Below, piece by piece: positions 35,501 to 48,319 of a DNA stretch of 64,000 nucleotides (positions are counted from its first letter, which is position 1; every line of letters begins with the position of its first letter). Position numbers and translations under genes: made by a program. Source of the DNA: Crotalaria pallida. Taxonomy: Eukaryota; Streptophyta; Magnoliopsida; Fabales; Fabaceae. Under the pieces are notes generated by a model. That model searched no databases. It worked only from the letters and a program-made list of their open reading frames with translations, and had not been told where the DNA came from. The stretch is from positions 124,001 through 188,000 of the forward strand of contig CM075653.1 in the NCBI GenBank assembly GCA_037953625.1, read 5' to 3'.

Positions 35501-38500
35501 GCTTGGATGACTTGAGTTTTCCAAAAAAAGTGAAATAACACGAAAATTATGGTCTTAAGGCTTGGATGCCTTGATTTTCTGCCTATATGCAAAAATAGGG
35601 ATGATAAAATACAAGATGCTGAGATGAGATGAGTTTTTTACACATAATGAAAAATCAGGAAAATAGTGTATTTAAGGTTTGGATGACATGAGTTTTTCAG
35701 AAAAAGTGGAAACACATGAAAATTTTGGTCTTAAGGCTTGGATGACTTCATTTTTTTCATTATTAAAAAACAGGATGATAAAATACAAGATGCTTCGATG
35801 AGATGTGTATTTTACACATAACGAAAAGTCATGAAAATTGTGTACTTAAGGCTTGGATGAATTGAGTTTTCTAGAAAAAGTGGAAAAACGTGGAAATTGT
35901 GGTCTTAAGGCTTAGATTCCTTGATTTTATGCCAAAATTTAAAAAAAAAGAAATTATTAAATACAAGATGCTACGGTGCGATGAGTTTTTTTCACATAAT
36001 GAAAACATCCCAAAATTGTGTATTTAAGGCTTGGATGACATGAGTTTTCAGAAAAAGTGGAAAAACATGAAAATTGTGGTCTTAAGGCTTGGATGCCTTG
36101 ATTTTCTGCCAATATCGAAAAATAGGGTTGATAAATTCAATATGCTTCGATGAAATGAGTTTTTTTGCACATAATGAAAAAATCATGAAAATTTTGTATT
36201 TAAGGCTTGGATGACTTGAGTTTTCTAGAAAAAGTGAAAAACGTGAAAATTGTGGTCTTATGGCTTGGATGCCTTGATTTTTTGCCAATATTCAAAAATA
36301 GGGATGATAAAATACAAGATGGTGAGATGAGATGTGTTTTTTACACATAATTAAAAAATCATTAAAATTGTGTATTTAAGGCTTGGATGACTTGAGTTTT
36401 CCAGAAAAAGTGGATGATAAAATACATGATGCTTCGACGAGATTTGTTTTTTACACATAAGGAAATAATACTGAAAATTGTCTATTTAAGGCTTGTATGA
36501 CTGGAGTTTTCCAGAAAAGTGGAAAAACAAGAAAATTATGGTCATAAGGCTTGGATGCTTTGATTTTTTCCAAAATTCAAAAACAGGATGATAAAATACA
36601 AGATGCTTCGATGAGATGAGTATTTTACACATAATGAAAAGTCATGGAAATTGTGTACTTAAGGCTTGTATGTATTGAATTTTCTAGAAAAAGTGGAAAA
36701 ACGTGAAAATTGTGGTCTTAAGGCTTAGATTCATTGATTTTATGCAAAAATTAAAAAAAAGAAATTATTAATTACAAGATGCTACGGTGAGATGTTTTTT
36801 TTTCACATAATGAAAATATCACAAAATTGTGTATTTAAGGCTTGGATGACACGAGTTTTCCAGAAAAAATGGAAAAACATGAAAATTGTGGTCTTAAGGC
36901 TTGGATGCCTTGATTTTCTGCCAATATCAAAAAATAGGGATGATAAATTCAATATGCTATGATGAAATCAGTTTTTTTACACATAATGAAAAAATCATGA
37001 AAATTGTATATTTAAGGCTTGGATGACTTGAGTTTTCCAGAAAAAGTGGAAAAACACGAAAATTGTGGTCTTAAGGCTTGGATGTCTTGATTTTTTGCCA
37101 AAATTCAAAAACAGAGATGATAAAATAAAAAATGCTTCGATGATATAAGTTATTTACACATAATTAAAAATTCATGAAAATTGCATATTTAAGGCTTGGA
37201 TGACTTGAATTTTCTAGAAAAAGTGGAAAAACATGAAAGTTGTGGTCTTAAGGCATGGATGCCTTGATTTTCATAAAATATTCAAAAATAGGGATGATAA
37301 AATACAAGATGCTGAGATGAGATGAGTTTTTTACACATAATGAAAAAATCATGAAAATAGTGTATTAAGGTTTGGATGACATGGGTTATCCAGAAAAAGT
37401 GGAAAAACATGAAAATTGCGGTCTTAAGGCTTGGATGCCTTGATTTTCTGCCAATATTCAAAAATAGCGATGATGCTAAAGTGAGAGGAGTTTTTTACCC
37501 ATAATGAAAATTTAATAAAATTGTGTATTTAAGGCTTGGATGACATGAGTTTTCCAGAAAAAGTGGAAAAACATGAAAATTGTGGTCTTAAGGCATGGAT
37601 TTCTTGATTTTCTGCCAATATTGAAAAATAGGGATGATAATTAAATATTCTTCGATGAGATGAGTTTTTTTACACATAATGAAAAAATCATGAAAATTGT
37701 GTATTTAAGGCTTGGATGACATGAGTTTTCTAGAAAAAGTGAAAAACGTGAAAATTGTGGTCTTAAGGCTTGGATGCCTTGATTTTCTACCGATATTCAA
37801 AAATAGGGATGATAAAATACGAGATGCTGAGAAGAGATGAGTTTTTTATATATAATGAAAAAATCATGAAAATTGCGTATTTAAGGCTTGGATGACATGA
37901 GTTTTCCAGAAAAAGTTTAAAAACATGAAAATTGCGGTCTTAAGGATCGGATACATTGATTTGCTACCAATATTCAAAAATAGGGATGATAAAATACAAT
38001 ATGCTGAGATGAGATGAGTTTTTTACACATAATGAAAAATTCATGAAAATTGCGTATTTAAGGCTTGGATAAGTTGTGTTTTCAAGAAAAAGTAGAAAAA
38101 CATGAAAATTGTGGTCTTAAGGTTTAGAAGCCTTGATTTTCTTCCAAAATTAAAAAATAGGGATGATAAAATACAAGATGCTTCGATAAGATGAATTTTT
38201 TAGAGATAAGGAAATAATCTTGAAAATTGTGTATTTAAGGCTTGGATGAGTTGAGTTTTCTAGAGAAGGTGGAAAAACATGAAAACTGAGTCTTAAGGCA
38301 TGGATGCCTTGATTGTTAGCCAATATTCAAAAACATGGATGATAAAATACAAGATGTTTCGATGAGATGAGTTTTTTACACATAATGAACAAGTCATGAA
38401 AATTGTGTATTTAACTCTTGTCTGACTTGAGTTTTCCCGAAAATGTGGAAAAACATGAAAATTGTTGTCTTAAGGCTTGGATGCCTTGATTTTATGCCAA

Positions 38501-38662
38501 TATTAAAAAAACAGGTATGATAAATACAAGATGCTACAGTGAGATGAGGTTTTTACATACACATAATGAAAAAATCACTAAAACTGTGTATTGATGGCTT
38601 GGATGACATGAGTTTTCAAGAAAAAGTGGAATAACATGAAAATTGTGGTCTTAAGGCTAGGA
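26586..38662 (+). repeat. 177 bp satellite, array B
   Basis: About 68 monomers, collinear with array A. Matching variant monomers occur at a near-constant offset (for example 3155 against 28770) with the Copia insertion absent; the empty equivalent is at about 33250 (GTGAAAAGATG, one base different from the target site). Bases from about 27200 onward are duplicated at 48295 and beyond. No gene is present; the minus-strand frames are monomer artefacts. Confidence 0.95.
34430..36356 (+). repeat. Local duplication in array B (offset 1056 bp)
   Basis: About 870 bp from 34430 to 35300 recurs at 35486-36356, including the GCCTATATGC monomer (34525 and 35581) and the minus-strand frame at 35026/36082. 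The 186 bp between copies differ. The offset is close to six monomers. The same arrangement is inherited at about 55526-57452. Confidence 0.75.
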
Positions 38663-38925
38663 CACTACAAGAATTTTCTTGGACAGCTACGGAATTTTGC
38701 TAGGGAATATTTTCCTAGCAGTTTCATAGCAAATCTGCTATAGAATAGATACGAAATTAATTTCCGTAGTTAGTTTTCAATGATATAAAATTCACTTATT
38801 AAAAGAAAAACAACTATGGAACATCTACGATTTAGCTAGGGATTATTGGTAACAATATAAAATTCCGTAGCTGACTAGTTTGCTAGAAAATATTCCGTAG
38901 CTGATGAAATTTATGGCCCAACCCG
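38663..38925 (+). mobile_element. CACTA transposon terminus, cassette 2
   Basis: CACTACAAGAATTTTC end with the same subterminal CAGCTACGGAAT / ATTCCGTAGCTG motifs as cassette 1, differing by scattered single bases (the hairpin now reads TGCTAGGGAA on one arm). It starts at the same satellite position (after GGCTAGGA). Confidence 0.85.
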
Positions 38926-39326
38926 CTAAATTTTTACACTCCAGCCGAACAAAATATTCCCTTCTCTTTCACTTTCAGATCCCTTCTCTCTTTTCACTTT
39001 CAGTTCCCTTCTCTCTTTTCACCACCGCGTCCCTCCGCCTCCCTCCTTCACCACCGCGTCCCTCCTTCACCATCGCCTCCCTCCTTTTTCTTTTCGTTTT
39101 CACTATCATTTCACTCTCTTCCCTTCTCTTTCACTAATCCCTAAATCCCTAACTTCACCACCACCTCATTTCACCATCACTTCCCTTCGTCACCACCGCC
39201 TCCCTTCGTCACGGCCTCCTCCCTCATCCTTCCCTCCTTCCCTGCTTCAATTTCACTAAACCCCTAACTTCCCTACCACGATTTCACTCTCCCTTCTTGC
39301 GTTTTGGATAGTTGGCGTTCTGGTGA
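38926..39326 (+). other. CT-rich leader-like segment, cassette 2
   Basis: Same pyrimidine-rich sequence as 25091-25491. It ends at GTTCTGGTGA, after which cassette 2 keeps sequence that cassette 1 has lost. Confidence 0.5.
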
Positions 39327-39987
39327 CCCTGCTCTTCCGATAAGGTATTGTTTTGGTTGAAGTTGTGCTTTGTTTTGATTTTTGAGTATTTGTTTCGGTT
39401 CGGTTTTGCTCTTGCTCTTGCGATAAGGTATTGGTTTGGTTGAAGCTGTGTAATTCTTCTCGTTTTTTGCTTTCTTTTCAAATTCTTCTTTTTTGTTTTG
39501 ATTTTTTGGTTAGTTTAGTTTTGTTGTTTCTGAAATCAGCATCCTCATTAGTCTCACTATATTGAGTTATTAGCATAAATCACTACAGATTTGGCTTTTC
39601 TGGAACATCCCTGTAGTGGCAATGTTAGGGTTATTGGTACGGTTTGCTTGGGGATGCATTTTACTTCAACCAACCACTGTTTGTAGTTGTTGGATTTTAA
39701 GATAACATTTGAAATCCTTAGATTCGACGAATTGGGTAGTTCATTTGGTTCACTTCTATCAAGCACTGCTGGTTAGTTTTTGAGTGATCACATTTGGAAT
39801 ATTTACTTTCTGTACTTTGCTAGTCATTTGGTTTAGTTTATTCCATCTTATGGCAGTGACAGATGAGGAGGGTATAGTAGTAAATGAATACATACGATGG
39901 GGTTATGCATGTTGTAGTTTATGAATGCATGTAGTTCTTTTGTTTTTTTTTACATCTAGGAATAGTCATTGTGATTCCACATTGTTA
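39327..39987 (+). other. T-rich unclassified segment, cassette 2
   Basis: About 660 bp, T-rich on the plus strand with runs such as TTTGTTTTGATTTTTTGG and AATGAATACATACGATGGGG. It has the look of a plant intron or an inner part of the CACTA element and is absent from cassette 1. Short frames (39284-39481 and 39557-39766, minus strand) have no family I recognise. Confidence 0.4.
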
Positions 39988-40025
39988 AAGTTGTGGTCTT
40001 AAGGCTTGAATGCCTTGATTTTTTT
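39988..40025 (+). repeat. Satellite islet inside cassette 2
   Basis: A ~38 bp piece of satellite subunit 2 (GTGGTCTTAAGGCTTGAATG, then CCTTGATTT) sits between the CACTA-derived part and the gag fragment, in the same orientation as the arrays. It shows that the two transposons entered the satellite separately and were brought together by deletion. Same islet at 61084-61121. Confidence 0.85.
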
Positions 40026-40663
40026 GCGTCCAGGTCAGGTTGTTGCTGGTCGGGAGTTGGTGTAAGTTGTGTGACAGTCGTGTGTGGTGTTGCAAAGGTT
40101 TGTGGAGTTAACGGGTGTTGTGGTGGAAGAGATGGGGAAGGGGGTGGTGGAGGGAACTCGTTCGGGGCCGGAGCTTGGACAGAAGCTCGTTCAGCTAATC
40201 TTTGCATAGCAACTTGTTGGAGATCTGCAATAGCCTTACCTTGTTGCTCTACGATTCTCATTTGATGTCTCATCAGAGACAAGAGTTCAGCATCCCGTGA
40301 GAACGTAGACTGTCGTGAGTTTGAACGGTGTGTTGTACTGACTGAGTGAGCACGCTCGCCGCGGTGGCGGTGCTGTTCACTGTTGGTTTCTCCGAGCTCA
40401 GAGCGTAACTGCACGCGCCGACCTCCACCAGGAAACTGGGTTGGGTTTGCGGTGTCTTCAGTGTGGATGGTGTAGGGTCCACTATGGGTATGAGTGAACT
40501 CTGGTGGAGGAGGTGGTGACGGGGGAGGAGGCGGTGGAGGGGGTGGTGGTGAGGACCTCGCTGCCCTGTTGGCTTCCAGGTGGAGGCGCAGGTCCTCAGT
40601 CGACGACACCCTTCTTGGACGCCCCCTCCTCCTTCTCTGGACCGGCTGCTCTTCTTTAGACAT
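40026..40663 (-). pseudogene. Truncated LTR-retrotransposon gag, cassette 2
   Basis: The longest preserved gag fragment, about 212 codons from ATG 40663-40661. Basic patch at residues 9-18, poly-proline at 39-55, a predicted helix at about 124-158 (DAELLSLMRHQMRIVEQQGK), and a second Pro-rich region at about 165-208. No zinc knuckle or capsid core remains. The frame runs on into the satellite islet and unclassified DNA (to 39956), giving a chimeric C-terminus (SRHSSLKTTT comes from antisense satellite). The CGA codon that is a TGA stop in cassettes 0 and 1 is intact here. Confidence 0.75.
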
Positions 40664-40698
40664 GGTGAAATCTTCTGAGTGGGGTTGAAATTTATCTC

Positions 40699-40716
40699 TC
40701 CCCACAGATGGCGCCA
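40699..40716 (-). other. Primer-binding site, cassette 2
   Basis: As in cassette 0 but with one change (TGGCGCCATCTGTGGGGA), a CpG lost to transition; shared with cassette 3. Confidence 0.7.
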
Positions 40717-40717
40717 A

Positions 40718-41291
40718 TGTGATGTCCTAGACGGCGAGGACCTCCGAGGGTGTAGGAGATGACCTTCGAAGGAGCCTCTGTCTAGGGTTGATATGTGATG
40801 TTTGGGGGAAGTCCTCAGGTGGCTAAGGGAAAGAGCCAAGAAGCAACCCTAATCACTGGTGTGTGAGGGTGACAATTAGGGTTAGAGGACGTACCTGAGC
40901 CCCATGTAGTACTGAGCTACTTATAGGGGGGAGCTGGTTGCCCTAATGGGCTTGCTTTGGGCCCAAGTAGGGCCAGCCTGTACTGAGCTAGGAGCGGATA
41001 AGGTTGGATGAGCTGTCCTTGTGGATAAGGTAGTGAGCTGTCCTTGTGGATAAGGTAGTCAGCTGTTCTTGTGGATAAGGTGATGAGCTGTCCTCATGTC
41101 CTAGATGTCGGACTTGGGGAGGTGTCGGACCTGGGTGTCGGAACTGAGTGGGAACACGAGGTCGGCCTGTACCTGGCATCTGTTCGGCCGTTGAGCATTG
41201 AGCTCGGCCAAGCGCTCAGAAGGCTTCCTGAAGGGTCCTCAGGACTTCGGCAAGGCGGTTTAAGGACCTCGGCCAGGCCGAGTCCACCACA
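40718..41291 (-). mobile_element. LTR of truncated retrotransposon, cassette 2
   Basis: A 574 bp copy of the cassette LTR with the TATAAGT box (40925-40919) and the 25 bp repeats (from 41010). It meets satellite at the same base as in the other cassettes. Confidence 0.85.
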
Positions 41292-44200
41292 ATGAGTTTT
41301 TTACACATTAATGAAAAAATGATGAAAATTGCGTATTTAAGGCTTGGATGACTTGAGTTTTCCGGAAAAAAGTGGAAAAACATGAAAATTGTGGTCTTAG
41401 TGTTTGGATGCCTTGATTTTCTACCAATATTAAAAATGGGGATGATAAAATACAAGGTGCTTTGGTGAGATGAGTTTCTTTACATATAATAAAAAAAATC
41501 ACTAAAAATGTCTATTTAAGGCTTGGATGACTAGAGTTATCCAGAAAAAGTTTAAAAACAAGAAAATTGTGGTCTTAACACTTGGATGCCTTGATTTTCT
41601 GCCAATATTCAAAAATAGGAATGATAAAATTCAAGATGTTTCGATGAGATGACTTTTTTATACATAATGAAAAAATCATGAAAATTGTGTATTGAAGGCT
41701 TGGATGACATGATTTTTCCAGAAAAAAGTGGAATAACATGAAAATTGTGGTCTTCAGGCTTGGATGCCTTGAATTTCTGCCAATATTCCAAAATAGGGAT
41801 GAAAAAATACAAGATGCTTCGTAGAGATGAGTTTTTTTTATACATAATGAAAAAATCTTGAAAATTGTGTATTTAAGGCTTGGATGACTTGAGTTTTCCA
41901 GAAAATGTGGAAAAACATGAAAATTGTGGTCTTAAGGCTTGGATGCCTTGATTTTTTGCCAATATTCAAAAACATGGATGATAAAATACGAGGTGCTTTG
42001 GTGAGATGAGTTTTTTTTACCCATAATAAAAAAAAATCACTAAAATTGTCTATTTAAGGCTTGGATGAATAGAATTTTTCAGAAAAAGGGTAAAAACAAG
42101 AAAACTGTGGTCTTAACGCTTAGATGTCTTGATTTTCTGCCGATATTCAAAAATAGGGATGATAAAATACAAGATGCTTCGATGAGATGGATTTTTTACA
42201 CAATGAAAAAATCATGGATTTGTGTTTTTAAGAATGAAATGACTTAAGTTTTCAAGAAAAAGTGGAAAAACGTGAAAATTGTGCTCTTAAGGCATGAATG
42301 CCTTGAATTTTATTCGATATACCAAAATAGGGATGATAAAATTCAAGATGCTTTGTAGGGATGAGTTTTTTACTTATAATGAAAAAATAATGAAAATAGT
42401 CAATTTAAGGTTGAATGACTTGAGTTTTCCAGAAAATTGTGTATTTAAGGCTTAGATGACTTGAGTTTTCCAGAAAAAGAGGAAAAACTTGAAAATTGTG
42501 GTCTTAAGGCTTGGATGCCTTGATTTTCTGTCAATATTCAAAAATAGGGATGATAAAATACAAGATGCTTCGATGAGTTGAGTTTTTTACACATAATGAA
42601 AAAATCATGAAAATTTTGTATTTAAGACTTGGATGACATGAGTTTTCTAGAAAAAGTGAAAAAACGTGAAAATTGTGGTCTTAAGGCTTGGATGCCTTGA
42701 TTTTCTACCAATATTGAAAAATAGGGATGATAATATACAAGATGCTGAGATGAGATGAGTTTTTTACACATAATGAAAAAATCATGAAGATTGTGTATAT
42801 AAGGCTTGGATGACTTGAGTTTTCCAAAAAAAGTGGAAAAAGATGAAAATTGTGGCCTTAAGGTTTGGAAGCCTTGATTTTCTACCAAAATTAAAAAATA
42901 GGGATGATAAAATACAAGATGCTTCGATAAGATGAATTTTTTAGACGTAAGGAAATAATCTTGAAAATTGTGTATTTAATGCTTGGATGACTTGAGTTTT
43001 CCAGAAAAGATAGAAAAACATGAAAACTGTGGTCTTAAGGCATGGATGCCTTGATTGTTAGCCAATATTCAAAAACAGGGATGATAAAATTCAAGATGCT
43101 TCGATGAGATGAGTTTTTTACACATAATGAACAAGTCATGAAAATTGTGTATTTAACACTTGTATGACTTGAGTTTTCAAGAAAAAGTGGAAAGACATGA
43201 AAATTGTAGTCTTAAGGTTTGGAAGCCTTGATTTTCTACCAAAATTAAAAAATAGGGATGATTAAATACGATATGCTTCGATAAGATTAATTTTTTAGAC
43301 ATAAGGAAATAATCTTGAAAATTGTGTATTTAAGGCTTGGATGACTTGAGTTTTCCAGAAAAGGTGGGAAAACTTGAAAATTGTGGTCTTAAGGCTTGGA
43401 TGCCTTTGATTTTTGGCAATATTTAAAAATAGGGATGATAAAATATAAGATGTTTCGATGAAATGAGTTTTTTTACACATAATGAAAAAGTCATGAAAAA
43501 TGTGTATTTTTAAGGCTTGGATGACTTGAGTTTTCCAGAAAAAGTGGGAAAACGTGAAAATTGTGGTCTTATGGCTTGGATGCCTTGATTTTATGCCAAT
43601 TATAAAAATAGGGATGCAAAAATACATGATGTTTCGATGAGATGAGTTTTTTACACATAATGAAAAAACATGAAAATTGCGTATTTAAGGCTTGGATTAC
43701 TTGAGTTTTCCGAAAAAAAGTGCAAAAATATGAAAATTGTGGTCTAAAGGATTGGATGCCTTAATTTTCTGCCAATATTTAAAAAGAAGGATGATAAAAT
43801 ACAAAATGCTACGTTGAGATGAGTTTTTTACACATAATGAAAAAAATACTAAAATTGAGTATTTAATGCTTCGATGACATGAGTTTTCCAAAAAATGTGG
43901 AAAAACATGAAAATTGTGGTCTGAAGGCTTGGATGCCTTGATTTTCTGCTTATATTCAAAAATAGTGATGATAAAATACAAGATGCTGAGATGAGATGTG
44001 TTTTTTTACACATAATGGAAAAATCATGAAAATAGTGTATTTAAGGCCAGGATGACTTGAGTTTTCCAAAAAAAGTTGAAAAATATGAAAATTATGGTCT
44101 TAAGGCTTGAATGCCTTGATTTTTTTGCCAAAATACAAAAACAGAGATGATAAAGTACAAGAAGTTTCGATGAGATGAGTTTTTTAAACATAATGAAAAA

Positions 44201-47200
44201 TTCATGAAACTTGCGTATTTAAGGCTTGGATGACTTGAGTTTTCCAGAAAAAGTGGAAAAACATGAAAAAATGGTCTTAAGGCTTGGATGACTTGATTTT
44301 CATAAAAAAAATTCAAAAATAGGAATGAGAAAATACAAGATGCTTTGATCAGATGAGTTTTTTACACATAAGGAAATAATCTTTAAAATTGTGTATTCAA
44401 GGCTTGGATGACTTGAGTTTTCTAGTAAAGGTGGAAAAACATGAAAATTGTTGTTTTAAGGCTTGGATGCCTTGATTTTTTGCCAATATTTAAAAACATG
44501 GATGATAAAATACAAGATGCTACGGTTAGATGAGTTTTTTTACACATAATGATAAAATTACTAAAATTGTGTATTTAAGGCTTGAATGACATGATTTTTC
44601 CAGAAAAAGTGGAATAATATGAAAATTGTGGTCTTAAGGCATGGATGCCTTGATTTTTCTGCCAATATTGAAAAATAGGGTTGATAAATTCAATATGTTT
44701 CGATGAGATGAGTTTTTTACACGTAATGAAAAAATCATGAAAATTGTGTATTTAAGACTTAGATGGCATGAGTTTTCCAGAAAAAATGGAAAAAGATGAA
44801 AATTGTGGTCTTAAGGCTTGGATGCCTTGATTTTCTTCCAATATTAAAAAACATGGATGATAAAATAATAGATGCTACGGTAAGATGAGTTTTTTACACA
44901 TAATGAAAAAATCACTAAAATTGTATATTGAGGGCTTGAATGACATGAATTATCCAAAAAAAGTGGAATAACATGTAAAATGTAGTCTTAATGCTTGGAT
45001 GCCTTGATTTTCTGCCAAAATTAAAAAACAGGGATGAAAAAAAATACAAGATGCTACAATGACAGAAGTTTTTTTACACATAATGAAAAAATTACCAAAA
45101 TTGCGTATTTAAGGCTTGGATGACAAGAGTTTTCCAGAAAAGGTAGGAAAACATTAAAATTTTTGGTCTTAACGCTTGTATGCCTTGATTTTCAGCCAAT
45201 ATCGAAAAATAGGGATGATAAATTCAATATGCTTCGATGAGATGAGTTTTTTTACACATAATGAAAAAACCACGAAAATTGTGTAGTTAAGGCTGGGATG
45301 ACATGAGTTTTCTAGAAAAAGTGAAAAACTTGAAAATTGTGGTCTTAAGGCTTGGATGCATTGATTTTCTGCAGATATTAAAAAATAGGATGATAAAATA
45401 TAAAATACTGAGATGAGATGAGCTTTTTACACATAAAGAAAAAATCATGAAAATTGTGTATTTAAGGCTTGGATGACTTGAGTTTTCCAGAAAAAGTGGA
45501 AAACGTGAAAATTGCGATCTTCAAGCTTGTATGCCTTGATTTTCCACCAGTATTCAAAAATAGGAATGATAAAATTCAAGATGTTTCGATGAGATGAGTT
45601 TTTTTACACATAATGAAAAAATCATGAAAATTGTGTATTTAAGACTTGGATGACATGAGTTTTCCAGAAAAAGTGGAATAACATGAAAATTGTGGTCTTA
45701 AGGCTTGGATGCCTTGATTTTCTACCAAAGTTCAAAAAATAGATGATAAAATACAAGATGCTACGGTGAGATGAGTTTTTTACACATAATGAAAAATTAA
45801 TAAAACTGTGTATTTAAGGCTTGAATGACATGAGTACTACAGTAAAAGTGGAATTACAAGAAAATTGTGGTCTTAAGGCTTGAATGCCTTGATTTTATGC
45901 CAATATTAAAAATAGGGATGCAAAAATACATGATGCTTCGATGAAATGAGTTTTTTACACATAATGAAAAAAAACAAGAAAATTGCGTATTTAACGCTTG
46001 GATGACTTGAGTTTTCCGGAAAAAGTGGAAAAACACGAAAATTTTGGTCTTAAGGTTTGAATGCCTTTATTTTCTGCCAAAATTAAAAATGAGGATGATA
46101 AAATACAGGATGCTGAGATGCGATGAGTTTTTTACACATAATTAAAAAAATCATGAAAATTGTGTATTTAAGGTTTAGATGACTTAAGTTTTCCAGAAAA
46201 AGTGGACAAACATGAAAATTGTGGTTTTAAGGCTTGAATGCCTTGATTTTCAACCAAGATTCAAAAATATGGATGATAAAATACAAGATGCTGAGATGAG
46301 ATGAGTTTTTTACACATAATGAAAAAATCACTAAAATTGTGTATTTAAGGCTTGGATGACTTGAGTTTTCCAGAAAAAGTGAAATAACACGAAAATTATG
46401 GTCTTAAGGCTTGGATGCCTTGTTTTTCTGCCTATATACAAAAATAGGGATGATAAAATACAAGATGTTGAGATGAGATGAGTTTTTTACACATAATGAA
46501 AAATCCGGAAAATAGTGTATTTAAGGTTTGGATGACATGAGTTTTTCAGAAAAAGTGGAAAAACATGAAAATTGTGGTCTTAAGGCTTGGATGACTTCAT
46601 TTTTTTCATTATTAAAAAACAGGATGATAAAATACAAGATGCTTCGATGAGATGTGTATTTTACACATAACGAAAAGTCATGAAAATTGTGTACTTAAGG
46701 CTTGGATGAATTGAGTTTTCTAGAAAAAGTGGAAAAACGTGAAAATTGTGGTCTTAAGGCTTAGATTCCTTGATTTTATGCCAAAATTTAAAAAAAAGAA
46801 ATTATTAAATACAAGAAATTAGTATTAACACATAATGAAAAAATCATTAAAAATATGTATTTAAGGCTTGGATGACTTGAGTTTTTCAGAAAATGTGGAA
46901 AAACATGAAAATCGTGGTCTTAAGGCTATGATACCTTGATTTTCTGCCAATATTCAAAAATAGGGATGATAAAATACAAGATGCTGAAATGAGATACGTT
47001 TTTTTTACACATAATGAAAAAATCATGAAAATTGTGTATTTAAGGCTTGAATGACTTGAGTTTTCCAGAAAAAGTGGAAAAACATGAAAATTGTGGTCTT
47101 AAGGCTTGAATGCCTTGATTTTCTGCCAAAATTCAAAAAAGGGATAATAAAATACCAGATGCTACGGTGAGATGAGTTTTTTACACATAATGAAAAAATC

Positions 47201-48253
47201 ACTAAAATTGTGTATTTAAGGCTTGGATGACACGAGTTTTCCAGAAAAAGTGGAATAACATGAAAATTGTGATCTTAATTTTTGGATGCCTCTATTATCT
47301 ACCTATATTTAAAAATTGGGATGATAAATTAAATATGCTTCGATGAGATGAGTTTGTTACACACAATGAAAAATCATGATGAAAATTGTGTATTTAAGGC
47401 TTGGATGACTTAAGTTTTCCAAAAAAAAAATGGAAAAACATGAAAATTGAGGTCTTCAGGCTTGGATGCCTTGAATTTCTTCCAATACTAAAAGACAGGG
47501 ACGATAAAATACAAGATGCTATGGTGAGATGAGTTTTTTATACATAATGGAAAAATCACTAAATTGTGTATTTAAGACTTGGATGACATGAGTTTTCAGG
47601 AAAAAGTGGAAAAACATGAAAGTTGTGGTCTTAAGGCTTGGATGCCATGATTTTCTTTCAATATTCAAAAATAGGGATGATAAAATACAAGATGCTTCGA
47701 TGAGATGAGTTTTTTTTACACATAATGAAAAAATCATTAAAATTGTGTATTTAATACTTGGATGACTTGAGTTTTGGTGAAAACATGAAAATTGTGGTCT
47801 TAAGGCTTGGTTGCATTGATTTTCTGTCAATATTAAAAAACAGGGATGATAAAATACAGGATGCTAAGATGAGTATTTTACTCATATTGAAAAAATCATG
47901 AAATTTGTGTATTTAAGGCAACGATGACTTGAGTTTTCAGAAAAAAAGTGTAAAACATGAAAATTGTGGTCTTAAGGCTTGGATGCCTTGATTTTCTGCC
48001 AAATTTCAAAAAAGGATAATAAAATACCAGATGCTACGGTGAGATGAGTTTTTTACACATAATGAAAAAATCACTAAAATTGTGTATTTAAGGCTTGGAT
48101 GACACGAGTTTTCCAGAAAAAGTGGAATAACATGAAAATTGTGATCTTAATTTTTGGATGCCTCTATTATCTACCTATATTGAAAAATAGGGATGATAGA
48201 TTAAATATGCTTCGATGAGATGAGTTCGTTACACATAATGAAAAATCATGATG

Positions 48254-48319
48254 GAAATTGTGTATTTAAGGCTTTGATGACTTGAGTTTTCCAAAAAAAG
48301 TGGAAAAACATGAAAATTG
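48254..48319. other. Unequal-crossover junction in array C
   Basis: Left of 48254 the sequence has features of the 33.7 kb region (GTTCGTTACACATAATG, CATGATGGAAATTG). Right of 48319 it has those of the 27.2 kb region (TTGCGGTCTTAAGG, CAAAAGCATGG, ACGAGGTGCTTTGG). Between them the two parents are too similar to separate (GGCTTTGATGACTTGAG is shared). Confidence 0.8.

Larger units (their letters stand above)
27200..42904 (+). repeat. ~15.7 kb segmental duplication, first copy
   Basis: Every landmark in this interval recurs 21,095-21,098 bp later: variant monomers, cassette 2 and its LTR. The offset drifts by only a few bases in homopolymer runs. The few differences seen include CTTAAAATACT (near 33830) against TTCCAATACT (near 54915), and CCAGGCCGAG (41273) against CCAGACGAG (62369). 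The right end is limited by the window. Confidence 0.9.

Noticed and set aside
39557..39766. Minus-strand 69 aa frame with a faint Copia-gag-like string (SNNYKQWLVEVK), copied at 60652-60861
   Set aside because: Too short and without any other element hallmark around it; I could not support a family.
40273..40839. 188-190 aa frame across LTR, PBS and gag (also 25569-26141 and 61369-61935)
   Set aside because: It crosses the LTR/PBS boundary and overlaps gag in another phase; it is a shadow of GC-rich sequence.
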